A DNA stretch of 64,000 bases from Chrysomallon squamiferum. Taxonomy: Eukaryota; Mollusca; Gastropoda; Neomphalida; Peltospiridae. Position numbers and translations under genes: made by a program. The stretch covers positions 11,829,904 through 11,893,903 of the forward strand of contig CM022672.1 of the NCBI GenBank assembly GCA_012295275.1, read 5' to 3'. Shown here piece by piece: positions 46,840 to 57,000 of this stretch. Every line of letters begins with the position of its first letter. The stretch's first letter is position 1. The notes beneath the pieces are model-generated. The model saw nothing but the letters and a program-made list of their open reading frames with translations, ran no database searches and had not been told where the DNA came from.

Positions 46840-47285
46840 AAGTGACCTCAGAATGAGGCAAGCTGCATTTAGATTCACAAAATGACCGTGAAGGAATGTC
46901 ACGAATGTGTTAGCGAACAATTAAAACTTTACGCTTAGATCATCACACAGGTTAGAACGGGATAGTGGTATGAATTACACTTCCTTGCTCTCTTTTAAAC
47001 CTGTGTCAATTGTCACGCCTAACAGTTAACTTTGACCAGTCATGCGTGACACTCCGGAGGGGGGGAGGAAAAACAAAGCAGTGCAATTTTATAGGCCACA
47101 GTCTGTAAAAATCTTACCATGACTTGGTTACAACTCCTGTGGAAACATTAAAAAGAATTTTGTTGGGTACACCCTGTAACTCACACTGTGAGATTAAATC
47201 CTAGAACTGCTACAGTGTTTGACAACAAGGGGTTTAATTGTTATTCCGTGAGATTAATTAAAGGAAATGTATCCCACGTGAGGTA
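46840..47285. promoter_or_regulatory. complex-sequence block, candidate conserved non-coding element
   Basis: Balanced sequence with CpGs (atgaccgtgaagg, gtcacgaatgtgttagcg, ttacgctt, gtcacgcc, catgcgtgacactccgg) and motif-like strings (gtgtcaattgtcacgc, gacatt-free taattaaagg, cccacgtgagg E-box at about 47275). It is about 4.5 kb upstream of the inferred promoter. Function is inferred from composition. Confidence 0.3.
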
Positions 47286-47289
47286 TTCC

Positions 47290-48285
47290 TGTATGGCTGT
47301 AGTTAATCCGCTATTAGAGGGAGTGTGTCAGAACAACAATACTGTAGTTAATTCATCCCGACTTAAGATATTAAATATACATACAATCTTGATACTGTTT
47401 TCTAATTGGATGCTCCTTGGAGGTTGGTTTTTTTTGTATAAATGTATGTATGGATGAATAGATAGATAGATAAATAGATAGACAGATAGATAGGTAGACA
47501 CACATGTCAACTTTTTGTACTATTACAGATAGGTAGCCACACACATACACACATAGCACTTTTTTCTTTTTTACTATTTTCTAATTGATAATTCATAGGA
47601 GTTCTGTACAGTAATTAAATAAGTAAATAACAGGGTCTTAAGACAAATATACAGATACTATCTTAATAATGGTTTCTTTTCACAACTAATTAGGAAGGTC
47701 TTAGCACTGCAGTAAAATCACTGGTGTGAAACAGATACATCAGATCTTAGTATTTTTTTTTAACTGGCAGTTCTAAGAATTACACTACAGCAGTTAAAAT
47801 CAGAGTGTTTTAAAACTTAAATACACACATCATATCTTTTAAAATAAAGTTTCTATTTATTCCTGATTAGGAAGGTCCTATATGCCAAATATTTGTAAAA
47901 AAAGAAATTAAATAAAAATAATAATAACAATTTGGAAAGTCTTAGGTGTCTTGTTAAATCATACAGTCTTAAGAGATCAATATCATTTTTTAATTATGGT
48001 TTCTATGCAAATCTAATTAGGATTTTTAAAGCATAGAGAAATTACTGGATCTTGGGATGGAAAGAATACAGATCAAGTTAGAGATATTATTTTCTTATTG
48101 GTAATTCTTGGGAGTTTAGTTAAGCAGTTGGGATCTACAACTGTTAAGTATACAGATCAAATCTTGAAACTGGCTTATATTCATACCCAAGTGAAAGCAA
48201 GACTTTTAGATTTCACTACACAAATAAAAATTTGATACTGGCTTCTTTTATTTCAAGTGAAATTAGAAAGGTCTGAGAACACACC
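47290..48285. repeat. degenerate minisatellite, about 80-90-bp period, about ten units
   Basis: The anchor ctaattaggaaggtcttag and variants recurs, with clear copies near 47402, 47582, 47687, 47762, 47864, 47930, 48014 and 48261. Between anchors the units share acagatcaaatcttgatact followed by a ggtttctttt segment. A (GATA)n-type run (47457-47495) is embedded in one unit. Divergence is high, and no reading frame persists. Confidence 0.7.
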
Positions 48286-48760
48286 TTCATTAATTTATTT
48301 AATGAATGAGTTTTTGTTTAATGAATCTAAAGGCATTTGCATGAATGATTATCAGGTGTTACTGATATAGATAGATGATGAAATGAGAAAGAAAACCGTC
48401 ATACTATACTACGGGCTACTTTTCATCAACAGTAGCAAGGAAACTTTTAAATGTATTTTATTATCCTGAAACATTCCGGTAGTTTGGAATGGGGAAAATA
48501 CGAAGAATTGTTTAATGAAGGATTGTTTAATGAATCTTGTTATGTTTTGTTGTTTAATAGAGATGGGTTATATGTGTTCAGGAAGGCATGTTTTTTAAAA
48601 TACATATAAAATCAAATAAAAATCTCATTGCTGATTTCTTATGGACTTAAGCTAAAAGGATATTATACATGGTGGCCCATAAGTGTGTGATAGTGAAAAA
48701 AATATACATGTTTCTTTTTAAAAATATGTAGAAAGTGTTTGTAAGGTATTTGAAACATTG
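48286..48760. other. non-coding, nothing recognised
   Basis: AT-rich with a few gtttaatgaa words repeated at 48300-48560 (ttgtttaatgaa-type). Possible further decay product of the array to the left. Confidence 0.35.
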
Positions 48761-49020
48761 CATGTGTGTATGTATGTACCTTTTTACGTATGTATGTGTT
48801 TATATGTTTATGTATGTGTGTGTGTATGAATATGTATATTTATGTAGATGTGTGTTTGTATGAGTATTTGTGTGTGTTTGTGTAGACATCTGTGAGTGTA
48901 TGTTAGTATGGGTATATCTCTGTGTGTTTGTGTGTGTACGTTTGTTTTTGTATTTGTATGTATTGTCTGTATGTATATCTGTGTATGAATGTTTCTAAAT
49001 CTCTATCTGTGCGTGTGTGT
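48760..49020. repeat. imperfect (TGTA/TG)n low complexity
   Basis: gtatgtatgt, gtgtgtgtgt and gtttgtgtgt words over about 250 bp. The Cys/Val/Tyr-rich frame at 48922 is an artefact. Confidence 0.85.
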
Positions 49021-49300
49021 ACTTCAAAAAAAAGAAAAGAAAGAGAGATGAACATTCTGTCATTATATCTGTTATATGACAGTTTGCATGCAACAAAGGA
49101 TTCTGCGTGACAGAAGGCTGCCTGTCTCAGGAAAACGAGGATCGAGTGCAGACAATAGGTGTGGTCACGGCTTGATGAAGAAAGGGGTTGTCTGGGGCAG
49201 ATAAATAAAACCCACTCAGTCGGGTTTGTTTACAAATCTGTTAACTCTTTTGTTTCTTCTCTTTCCTCAGTTTAAACAAAAGTATTTTATTTGTATGTAT

Positions 49301-49313
49301 GAGTGAGTGAGTG

Positions 49314-49369
<56 letters not shown>

Positions 49370-49451
49370 TGTGTGTGTTTGTGTATGTGTGTGTATGCAT
49401 GTGTGCTTCCATGCATGTGTAGGTGACAGACAGACAGAAAGAGAGAGATTG

Positions 49452-49539
<88 letters not shown>
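49301..49539. repeat. compound (GT)n and (GA)n microsatellite, about 240 bp
   Basis: An interrupted (GT)n at 49310-49407, a short gacagacagaaagagagag junction, then a perfect (GA)n at about 49455-49539. The 197-residue minus-strand frame at 49241-49834, the longest open frame in the window, is a translation of this repeat plus purine-rich flank. Confidence 0.97.
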
Positions 49540-49543
<4 letters not shown>

Positions 49544-50386
49544 TGTGTGCATCTTATGGTCAAGAATTGAGAATATTCTTTCTAGTAAACATAAAAAAAA
49601 TGAATTAAAAAAATGAATTAATAAATTAATGAAATAAAAGAAAGAAAGACTGTAAGAATTAAAAGAAAACATTAATGATAAATGAAATAAATGAGAGAAG
49701 CTAACAAAGAAACAAAATTCTGACTGAATTAAGAAACAAATAAAAGAAAGAAACGAATGATATAAAAACCTCAACCTCCATTCCTCAATAAAAAAAAAGA
49801 AAAGAAGAAAAACCAGAAAACCCAGAAAGTTCAAATTAAGGAAAACACAACTAAAAAGAAGTCTTTTCCCTTAGTAAGTTTACGCATTAGTACATCCTAA
49901 ACATTAAACAGTTTCAACAAAGAACTAAGCATTCACCATCATTTCCCTGTAAACACCACAAACAACCACCTGCAGAGACTAAAGAGAAAACTCTTAACAA
50001 ACGTCATTCCTATATACCACAGCCCTGCCTTTGTTTTTACTTTCAAGTGGGGATGGGGGAAATAAGTATTGTACAATACCAGGGGCTAAGGATCACCAAG
50101 GACACAAGCTATGAATATCTATATATATCTATATATATATAGTGTGTTACTGTTATTACTGCTTATGGGAAAGTGACTGCTCATTTGATACCACAGTTTG
50201 TAATATCTAGCAGTAATAAATATTTAATATACAATCTTGAAATTAAGTATATCGTATTATAGTTTGTAATCTATGATTGTTAAGTATATAATATTACAAT
50301 CTATAATTAAATATATATTATAGTTGTATAAATTTTGGTAAATTGGTGTAATTATAATATTATATTGTTTAAACTCACAATTAAAG
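49540..50386. other. AT-rich non-coding, nothing recognised
   Basis: Purine-rich to about 49840; ordinary to 50110; then AT-rich with ctatatatat words and repeated taatatacaatc / taatattacaatct strings at 50200-50370. Confidence 0.5.
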
Positions 50387-50393
50387 GTGTGTG

Positions 50394-50454
<61 letters not shown>
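50387..50454. repeat. (GT)n microsatellite
   Basis: About 30 GT units with two small interruptions. Confidence 0.95.
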
Positions 50455-50458
<4 letters not shown>

Positions 50459-50589
50459 ATTAAATATGTAATTTCATACTGTATCTCTTATACTATGGTA
50501 TGTAATATTATGTAATATATTCTGACAATGTATATTATATAATCTTTGATAATTAAATAAACAAATTTCATATTGTATCACTTATAAAA

Positions 50590-50725
50590 AGCAACACATT
50601 GTGGCCCCTACATACATAACCACAAAAAAAGTATCAACAGCAACTCACTCCAAAGGCCCCTTGACCAATGGGGCCCCAGGCCAACTAACCAGTGTTCCCA
50701 TGCCTAAAGATGACCCTGATTATAA
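50590..50725 (+). mobile_element. dispersed repeat copy with ggggccccaggc core
   Basis: The segment aaaggccccttgaccaatgg followed by ggccccaggccaactaacc, a cccatgcctaaag segment and atgaccctgat resembles, from memory, a repeat seen in many invertebrate genomes (a ggggccccaggcaactgcct-type core followed by a gccctg segment). Related segments in reverse orientation occur at 53875-53945 and 54130-54200. The 60-residue frame here is therefore considered repeat-derived. Confidence 0.5.
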
Positions 50726-50774
50726 CTTTGTAGTTTTGTTTTCATTTAAACAAAGCAGTTCCAACAATTTATCT

Positions 50775-51000
50775 TTTAATTAAAAAAAAATAAATAATAA
50801 TGAGAGAGAATAAAATAGAAGGGAAAAAAAAAAGAGAAAAAAAAAAAAAAAAAAATGAATGAATAAAGAGAAATACAAAATAATAAATATAATAATAATA
50901 TTATTAAAAACTATTAAAAACTAATTAAATCAAATTAAATTAGAAAAAAAAAAAAAAAAAAAAAAAAATAAAATAATAAAAGAATCAAAACTAACAAGAA
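50775..51000. repeat. A-rich low complexity with two poly(A) runs
   Basis: A runs at about 50837-50855 (interrupted once by g) and 50945-50969, with aataataat between. They lie just 3' of the dispersed repeat at 50590-50725. Confidence 0.85.
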
Positions 51001-51720
51001 CTAAAAAAAAGAAAGGAAAACAAAAAAATCTCCCCTGTTGGCAATGATCAGTGTGTTTGAACCCAAGGATATCATTACAGATGTGTATATATTAAATATA
51101 TTCCACTCTATTATTGCTATAAATTGTTCAGTGCACATGAAATACTTGACAAAACAGGGGAACGAATGGAAATACCTCTGATTATATTGACAGTTTTGAA
51201 TAAAAAAAAAAAAAATGACTAGTCAACCCCTTCTGTAAAGAAGTCTTTTGTAAACCACATTTTGGTTGGCAATATCACTTGTATCTCATAAAACCTGACA
51301 ATAACTACCAAACTTTGCCCTCACTTGTTACACAATGGAGAAAAGTCATTGCATTTTTCACCATTCAATTGGAAAATTGGCAATTTCTGCAGATTCTTTT
51401 TTTTTTTTTCCTTTTCAATTGTAACAGCAAATAACAAGATTCACTGGTTGCTTTCTGTCATTTTCCCCCTCCCCCTCAAGGCGTTTAGTGTGTTTCACTG
51501 AAATGGAACAATGAATATATCCAGAATGACAATCTTTTCACTTGTTTAGGCCTCAGCTTTGAGATCTCTGATGTTTACTGTTTGATATATAATTTACATG
51601 ACCCAAATGATCTGATCACAATATTGTACTTTCTAGAGCAACAAAGTACTTCAAAAGAATGCAACTGAACATTAAAACCACAGTTACATTCATGCACCGT
51701 TGGGTTATATCCTTTGATTG
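51001..51720. other. non-coding, mostly ordinary complexity
   Basis: The minus strand at about 51060-51020 has gggttcaaacac, a B-box-like string, without a convincing A box. A T run lies at 51399-51409. No gene evidence. Confidence 0.4.
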
Positions 51721-51724
51721 AATA

Positions 51725-52070
51725 AACATACTTCAGATAGGTGACATTTTTTGCTCAAAAATTTCAGATAAATGACATTATTTACTGTAAAATTTCAGAT
51801 GATTGAATTTTTTTTCTATAATATTTCAGATCTTTAAAAAAAAAATTCAATAATATTTCAGATGGATGACATTTTTTAAAGATAATATTTTGGAAAATTA
51901 AATATTTTTCTATAGTATTTCTTATGGTTGACTTTTTTCTATACTATTTAAGAGGATGACATTTATATTCTATAAAATTTCAAATGCACAATATTTTTTT
52001 TTTATATTTCAGAAGAATTTTTTTCTGTAATATATCAAATGGATGACATGTTTTTTTCTATATATCAGTA
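51725..52070. repeat. minisatellite, about 37-bp period, about nine units
   Basis: The unit atttcagatggatgacattt followed by a T-rich tttctataat spacer recurs from about 51736 to 52066. Copies near 51736, 51763, 51797, 51825, 51855, 51908 (diverged), 51978, 52008 and 52028 are recognisable. It is immediately followed by A runs, including 28 nt at 52108-52135. Confidence 0.75.
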
Positions 52071-52104
52071 AAAAAAAAAAATAAACCTAAGCCACAGATA
52101 AAAA

Positions 52105-52107
<3 letters not shown>

Positions 52108-52135
<28 letters not shown>
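52108..52135. repeat. poly(A) tract, 28 nt
   Basis: Uninterrupted A run at the right edge of the 37-bp array. Confidence 0.95.
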
Positions 52136-52139
<4 letters not shown>

Positions 52140-52449
52140 CACAAAACAATACCAAAGACAATTCTTCATTTATTTACAAGATGTATGTATCTGTGCATAC
52201 AAACCATTTATAATCCTGTAGAGAACATTGGTAATAAAATACCTGTCTCTTAGAAAACAAGGGAATGCCCTAACATTTAACAAGAAACAAAGAGTAAGGA
52301 TGTATGTAAAACAGACAGGTAGATGACTATTACATTACAGTCATTGGGTGTTGCTATCCAGGCAGTTTCCTTAATTATAGCTTGTGTTAAAGTAACAGCA
52401 TTTTTGAAATCTTTGGAGAGTGAGTCAATAAAACATTATCATTAATTTT

Positions 52450-52640
52450 ATCACCTCTGTCATCATCAACAGCATCATCATCATTCTTTTTTAATTATTG
52501 TAGTTGTTGCTGTTGTTATTATTATTGTCATAATTGATATTGTTGTTTTTGTTATAATTATAAATATTATTGTTATTATTGTTACTGTTGTAACTGTTGT
52601 TTATTATTGTTGTTATTATAATATTGTTATTACTTTAATT
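52450..52640. repeat. imperfect (TTATTG)n / (ATC)n low complexity
   Basis: Trinucleotide-like runs tcatcatcaacagcatcatc and ttgttgttattattattgtt over about 170 bp. Confidence 0.85.
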
Positions 52641-52747
52641 ATATATTTATAATAAATGATAAAAATATAAATTTGAATTAACATTCAAATACACATGAAG
52701 ATAAATTATTACTGTATGTGATGATCAAACTTGTCTGTTCCTCTATC

Positions 52748-52790
52748 TGTGTGTGTGTGTGTGTGTATGTGTGTGTGTGTGTGTGTGTGT
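52748..52790. repeat. (GT)n microsatellite
   Basis: About 20 GT units with one interruption (tgtatgtg). Confidence 0.95.
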
Positions 52791-52919
52791 CCATGCATGT
52801 TTTTGCATGTGTGATAAATCTATGTATGCATGATGAAAAATAGATGAACAAAAACAATTTGCAAATTAAGTCAGCAAAAAAATCTATCTGTAAGAAATAA
52901 TTAAAATGCATTTAGATAA

Positions 52920-53340
52920 ATGCACTGATGGATGGTGGATCATACACTGCATTCAAATGAAACCGTGGAATCTAACGATTTGTTTTTAAATCAGCAGATC
53001 TAATGTCTTTCATGTGTATGTAGATTTGTTGGCTGTTGTAAACAAATCAAAACATCAAGGCCAAAATTAACTGATTTCAGCTAATGAAAAACACGCTGAA
53101 CTATTGAGTAGCAGAAATTTCAATAGACTTTCTTTGTAATTATCTACACTAAACTTCTGTTATTTCATGACAGCCATCAAGGAATTGGAAGTACAGTTTT
53201 ACATAATGGATCCAGTCACAAAACACACTGTCTTTACCTTCTTGGCTAATGCTAGATGGTTTCAGTGAAGGTCAGCGCACTCAATAAACTGTTTTTCCCA
53301 TTCTGCCAAATGTTTCATGACTGATCTATTCAAGATTCAT
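52920..53340. promoter_or_regulatory. moderately complex block, weak regulatory candidate
   Basis: About 400 bp without obvious repeats, containing gctaatgaaaaaca, gtaattatct and aggtcagcgcactc strings. Nothing specific beyond sequence complexity. Confidence 0.2.
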
Positions 53341-53507
53341 GGGATAATGTTTGTAAAAGATTATTTAATAATAATGAAATAATGGCAGCAAGGATTTCTT
53401 TTAGTCTTGTCATTAGTATAATAATAAAACAACAGCAGTTAGTAACCCATGAAATAATGGCCCTCACAAAACTTTTATACATCATTATTAAAAATAAAGT
53501 GTTTGAT

Positions 53508-53597
53508 AATAACAACAACAACAACAGCAACATCAATAACAACAGCAACAACACAATAACAGCTAGCAACAACAACATCAACAACAACAACAACAGA
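53508..53597. repeat. imperfect (AAC)n microsatellite
   Basis: aacaacaacaacagcaacat and similar over about 90 bp. Poly-Asn and poly-Leu frames on the two strands are artefacts. Confidence 0.95.
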
Positions 53598-53759
53598 CTA
53601 TCAGAACATTAGTTTCATGTTTTTCATAGCCAGTATAGCCTATGCAGTATTGGTTGTTGGCTTCCTTTCTTATTTTTAGTCTTTATTTTAAAACATTGCA
53701 TGTGCATGCTTCATCGTAGCATCAATATTATAAAGAAAAAATTATATCCTTTATGCCTT

Positions 53760-53830
53760 ATATTTTTTTTATATTAAAATGTGTATAAACATTTATTTAT
53801 TTAATAATTTATTTATTTATTATATTTCCA
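53760..53830. repeat. TTTA-rich low complexity
   Basis: tttatttatttaataattta-type sequence. Confidence 0.85.
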
Positions 53831-53874
53831 CATTATTTTGCAGTAAAATTTAGTAATTTAGTATAAGGCTGTTG

Positions 53875-53945
53875 ACAGTGCTGTACATAAGGCAATAGCA
53901 GTCCAGGCAGTTACCCAGAAGTCTAGGAGACCATGTAATCCATGC
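53875..53945 (-). mobile_element. dispersed repeat fragment related to 50590-50725
   Basis: The minus strand reads cttctgggtaactgcctggac, corresponding to the ccccaggcaactgcctgg-type core of the repeat. It is short and diverged. Confidence 0.4.
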
Positions 53946-54124
53946 ACACTTTGGCTTGCTGTCAAAAAATAAACACTAAACAGGTAGTGAACCATTAATC
54001 TGGATTCCTGAAATCTGGAAAAATCCATAAAACTGGCTTTTTTAATTCAGAGTTTTTAATCTTTTTAGAACTTCATTTTCTTTTGGCATAATTTATATTT
54101 AAATAAATTACCTTTTTCTTGTGG

Positions 54125-54200
54125 GGGTGGTGGTTTATAGAGGTGCCAGTGTAGTGCTTTGCCTGGGGGCCTATAATGCTGTTACGGTGGCCTTGGCTCT
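54125..54200 (-). mobile_element. dispersed repeat fragment related to 50590-50725
   Basis: The minus strand reads aaggccaccgtaacagcatt followed by ataggcccccaggcaaagc. It aligns with the aaggcccc...ggggccccaggccaa segment at 50640-50680. Part of the core is deleted or diverged. Confidence 0.5.
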
Positions 54201-54690
54201 ATGCAGAAACATTAATTAACAATTACCGTGTTTTGCTTTCAGTATCATACACCGCAACCTACACTCACAAATGAATTATTATTATGATTATTCTCGCGCA
54301 GTCATAAATCATTCTGCTGTTTTTAATCACAACACAATTACTGGATAGGCACTTTACCCCTATAAATGTTTGTATTTCTTACTTGCTTATGAAAAGCTAA
54401 AGATGTACAAGAATTTATTACACGTAAAAGGTCCATCGAATATCTTTCACTTGGGATCGTTAACCATGGCTAATTACACAACTCTATCAGAGACATTAAC
54501 AGCCAGCTGTCTTTGAAGTTGTTGCTCTGCTTGTTTGGCTTGGAGATGAACTTGTTCTGTTTTTATTGCACACAGGAGATAATGATGTTTTAATTTACCC
54601 CAGTGATTAATTGTCTGTCGCTGGCGTTACACCATTAATACCTCTGCCTGCTTTTTAAGGGCACAGTCTATTAAAACCACTTGTTAACAT
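54200..54690. promoter_or_regulatory. complex-sequence block, candidate conserved non-coding element
   Basis: About 480 bp of balanced sequence with many homeodomain-like cores (acattaattaacaattacc, ggctaattacac, ttttaatttacc, gtgattaattgtc, caccattaatacc). It has CpGs (attctcgcgcag, gtcgctggcgtt) and no simple repeats. The clustering of taat/atta cores in non-repetitive DNA is suggestive of a homeodomain-responsive enhancer. Inference only. Confidence 0.35.
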
Positions 54691-54691
54691 C

Positions 54692-54755
54692 TACCAGTCT
54701 CGGTGGTTAAGCCATCAGCCTCAAGGCTGGGAGGGTCTCGGTTCATATCTTATTA
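54692..54755 (+). mobile_element. tRNA-derived SINE head, second family
   Basis: The plus strand reads ccagtctcggtggttaagcc (A box TGGTTAAGCC), then atcagcctcaaggctgggag, then ggtctcggttcatatc (B box). This resembles, from memory, the head of another molluscan SINE with an ACTGGGTTCG-type B box. Only the tRNA-related part is seen. The anticodon-arm pairing is imperfect, so it is not a tRNA gene. Confidence 0.65.
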
Positions 54756-54821
54756 ATGATATCTTATTCATATCTTTTCCATACCTGTTTCAGGATATGT
54801 TAGCCCAGTATATCAGTTACT

Positions 54822-54899
54822 ATTTTTTTTTTTTTTTTTAAATTAGATCATAAATCATATATATTAAAGAATATAAAATTTTATGTATACATACTTAAA

Positions 54900-54932
<33 letters not shown>
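54822..54932. repeat. poly(T) and (CA)n microsatellite
   Basis: T run of about 19 nt (54822-54839) and a (CA)n of about 15 units (54903-54932) separated by AT-rich sequence. Confidence 0.95.
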
Positions 54933-54933
<1 letters not shown>

Positions 54934-54939
54934 ACTTAT

Positions 54940-55500
54940 TTGTTTCATACATTTGATACTCAATACAATGATCATAAAACTGGCTTTCACAGAAGCAGCA
55001 AATGATATCATTGTATGTGCAATAAGCTACGTAATCAGAAACAAATATAAAAACAGAGAATCTTTATACTCTGATTATTTTCCTTTGATTAAACAAAGCG
55101 TCTTTTGTTCAGACGGTCCTAATAAAAGTGTCAAGTACTGGGTATGATTACTGCTGTAACACAGAACTTTCATCACACAGACACCAGCCACCTGACATGG
55201 TAACTGCAGAAGTTACAAAATCAGTTTCAGTTAGTGCAGTTACATTCCTTTATAAACTGTCTGTGAAAAGATACAGGCCTATAATATGTAATATTGTAAA
55301 AGAGCTCATTTTCAAAAAAAATGTATTTATAGTTCTTGGCATAGTGCACTTTTATGTGGAGTATTTTTCATCTAAAAGCAGTTCTCTACTCTTTATGACA
55401 CCGAATTTATTACCATAGCTGTTCAGTGAATGGTGCTTCAAATACCAATACCATCTCATTCAGACACTGTTTGAATCAAGGTGTCAGATTTGATAACAGG
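54940..55500. other. non-coding with two short open frames, no support
   Basis: Frames of 64 and 96 residues (54953-55147, 55128-55418, plus) overlap by 20 bases in different frames. Neither has a signal peptide, known domain or splice context. Confidence 0.35.
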
Positions 55501-55524
55501 TGACATCACAGAATAAATACCTTT

Positions 55525-55900
55525 GGTGGGGTATTAAGTGGTGAAAGAAAGAAAAACCTTCAACTGAACAATCACTGAAAGTGAGTGGGAACCAAAAATA
55601 TATATTTGATGAATATTATGCGGGTATTAAGTGGGGGAAGAGAGAAGGATCACAAACACAATAATCTTTGAAGTGAGAGGAGGAAACAAAATATGTTTGA
55701 TAAAAATTTGTTTGATATATTAAGTGGGGGTAAGAAAAAAAAAATTTAACACAATAATCTTTGAAAGTGAGTGTGGAAAAACATAAATTTGATGACTATT
55801 GTGTTGGTATTAAGTGGGAAAAAAACCTATATATAAACAACAGTGTTCACTGAGAGTAAGAGGGGGAATGAAGATTGTGACTAAACAAAAAGTGTACTTG
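55525..55900. repeat. minisatellite, 90-93-bp period, four units
   Basis: The anchor gtattaagtggg recurs at 55531, 55624, 55717 and 55807 (spacings 93, 93 and 90). Units also share a caacacaataatctttgaaa segment, gtgagtgtgg and aaatatgtttgatga. The regular spacing indicates a genuine tandem array with few indels. Confidence 0.9.
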
Positions 55901-56049
55901 AGGTGATTCTCATGGTTTATAAAGGATTTTTTTTATACTTCTAAGTTTATATTTTATGGTTTTGGCTGACCTGTAATTGTTAATAATAAAGATTATCAAT
56001 AAAACAATTCTGTTCCAGCCATTTTAGGCCTCCAAAACTTTAGTCAGGA

Positions 56050-56228
56050 CATCATATATATCTTTCTATTGGCTAAGACACACTTACTATATCCCTTTTT
56101 ACTCCATGATGGAGCAATGATGGGATTGAGAAATAGCCCAAAGAATGCATAAAGTGGAAATGATCCTGGGACCCCTATAATAACACATTCAAACCTACAG
56201 CTTCACTCTACTGTGTGGATATGTACAA
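56050..56228 (-). mobile_element. tRNA-derived SINE copy
   Basis: On the plus strand: a degraded body with catatatatctttctattgg (56051); then gatgggattgagaaatagcc, matching the SINE block ctggaacgagaaatagccca; then aatgatcctgggacccctat (B box region); then cattcaaacctacagcttca ctctac (A box region) near 56215. The order matches a complete SINE in minus orientation. Confidence 0.75.
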
Positions 56229-56271
56229 GGCTGAAACAGACGCTATATTTTGTCAAGCCTTTATGCACTTA

Positions 56272-56412
56272 TTGATTAGCCAAAAGAAATCTCTTGTATT
56301 CACCTTCCCACAGACAGGAATACACAGTATTTGATAAACCAAGTTTTTGAACAGGAAAAGCCCAACAATTTTACAGCTGAAGGATCCTCTGAACAGTTTG
56401 ACCAGAATGAAA
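56272..56412 (-). mobile_element. tRNA-derived SINE copy
   Basis: gattagccaaaagaaatctc, then caccttcccacagacaggaa (a nearly intact body motif), then gtatttgataaaccaag, then aacaggaaaagcccaacaat (the gagaaatagcccaat block), then gctgaaggatcctctgaac (B box region). It lies 45 bp after another copy in the same orientation. The A box end is less clear. Confidence 0.8.
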
Positions 56413-56499
56413 TAAAATAAATAACGAAAAAAAAAAAAAATCTTTTTGAAATCCTAATTTACAGATTTCAACCTCTTGCTATGACCATAAAACCACAAA

Positions 56500-56770
56500 T
56501 TAAAGGAAATACGTTACATCAGTTAATTCTGTACCAATCAGGTAACTTTTTGTAATTCACAAAACACCCAATCAGAGCTTCCTGCCAGGAGCTGGGGAGA
56601 CGATTAGATCAGATTAGACATAATATTAGCTAAGCCGTGAAGGAAGTGGTTATGTGAGCGTAAAATTTAGCTCAGAGCTATAGCACATAAATCAGAAAAG
56701 CCTAGCTGCAGTGATAAATAGAAATGTTAATCTGGCTGCCACACCTTATCACTATCTCTGAAGTAAGACA
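56500..56770. promoter_or_regulatory. complex-sequence block, candidate conserved non-coding element
   Basis: Balanced sequence with paired ccaatcag strings (56534 and 56578, CCAAT-type), gagacgattagatcagattag, gctaagccgtgaaggaag and gtgagcgtaaaatttagctc. No repeats. Two CCAAT boxes about 44 bp apart could indicate a distal promoter. No gene start is visible, so this stays inference. Confidence 0.3.
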
Positions 56771-56784
56771 TAAATGATAGCAGT

Positions 56785-56893
56785 GACATAATATTATTAT
56801 TAGTAGTAGTAGTAGTAGTAGTATATCATTATTATTATTATAATTATGAGTATTTAATTATTATTACTGTTACTATTATCACTATCACTATTA

Positions 56894-56934
<41 letters not shown>

Positions 56935-56935
56935 A
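56785..56935. repeat. (TAG)n and (ATT)n microsatellites
   Basis: (AGT)n at 56798-56823, then imperfect (ATT)n and a perfect (ATT)n at about 56900-56932. A T run follows at about 56982-57000. Confidence 0.95.
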
Positions 56936-57000
56936 TGAATTCAAAAATGATTTAAAGTTTTTGATTTAGAAGGATTTTAATTTTTTTTTTTTTTTTTTTT

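Noticed and set aside
49241-49834. 197-residue minus-strand open frame, the longest in the window
   Set aside because: It is the translation of (GA)n and (GT)n microsatellites (Ser-Leu and His-Thr alternation) with purine-rich flanks.
50601-50783. 60-residue plus-strand frame with ordinary-looking composition
   Set aside because: It falls in a dispersed repeat whose relatives at 53875 and 54125 do not keep the frame.
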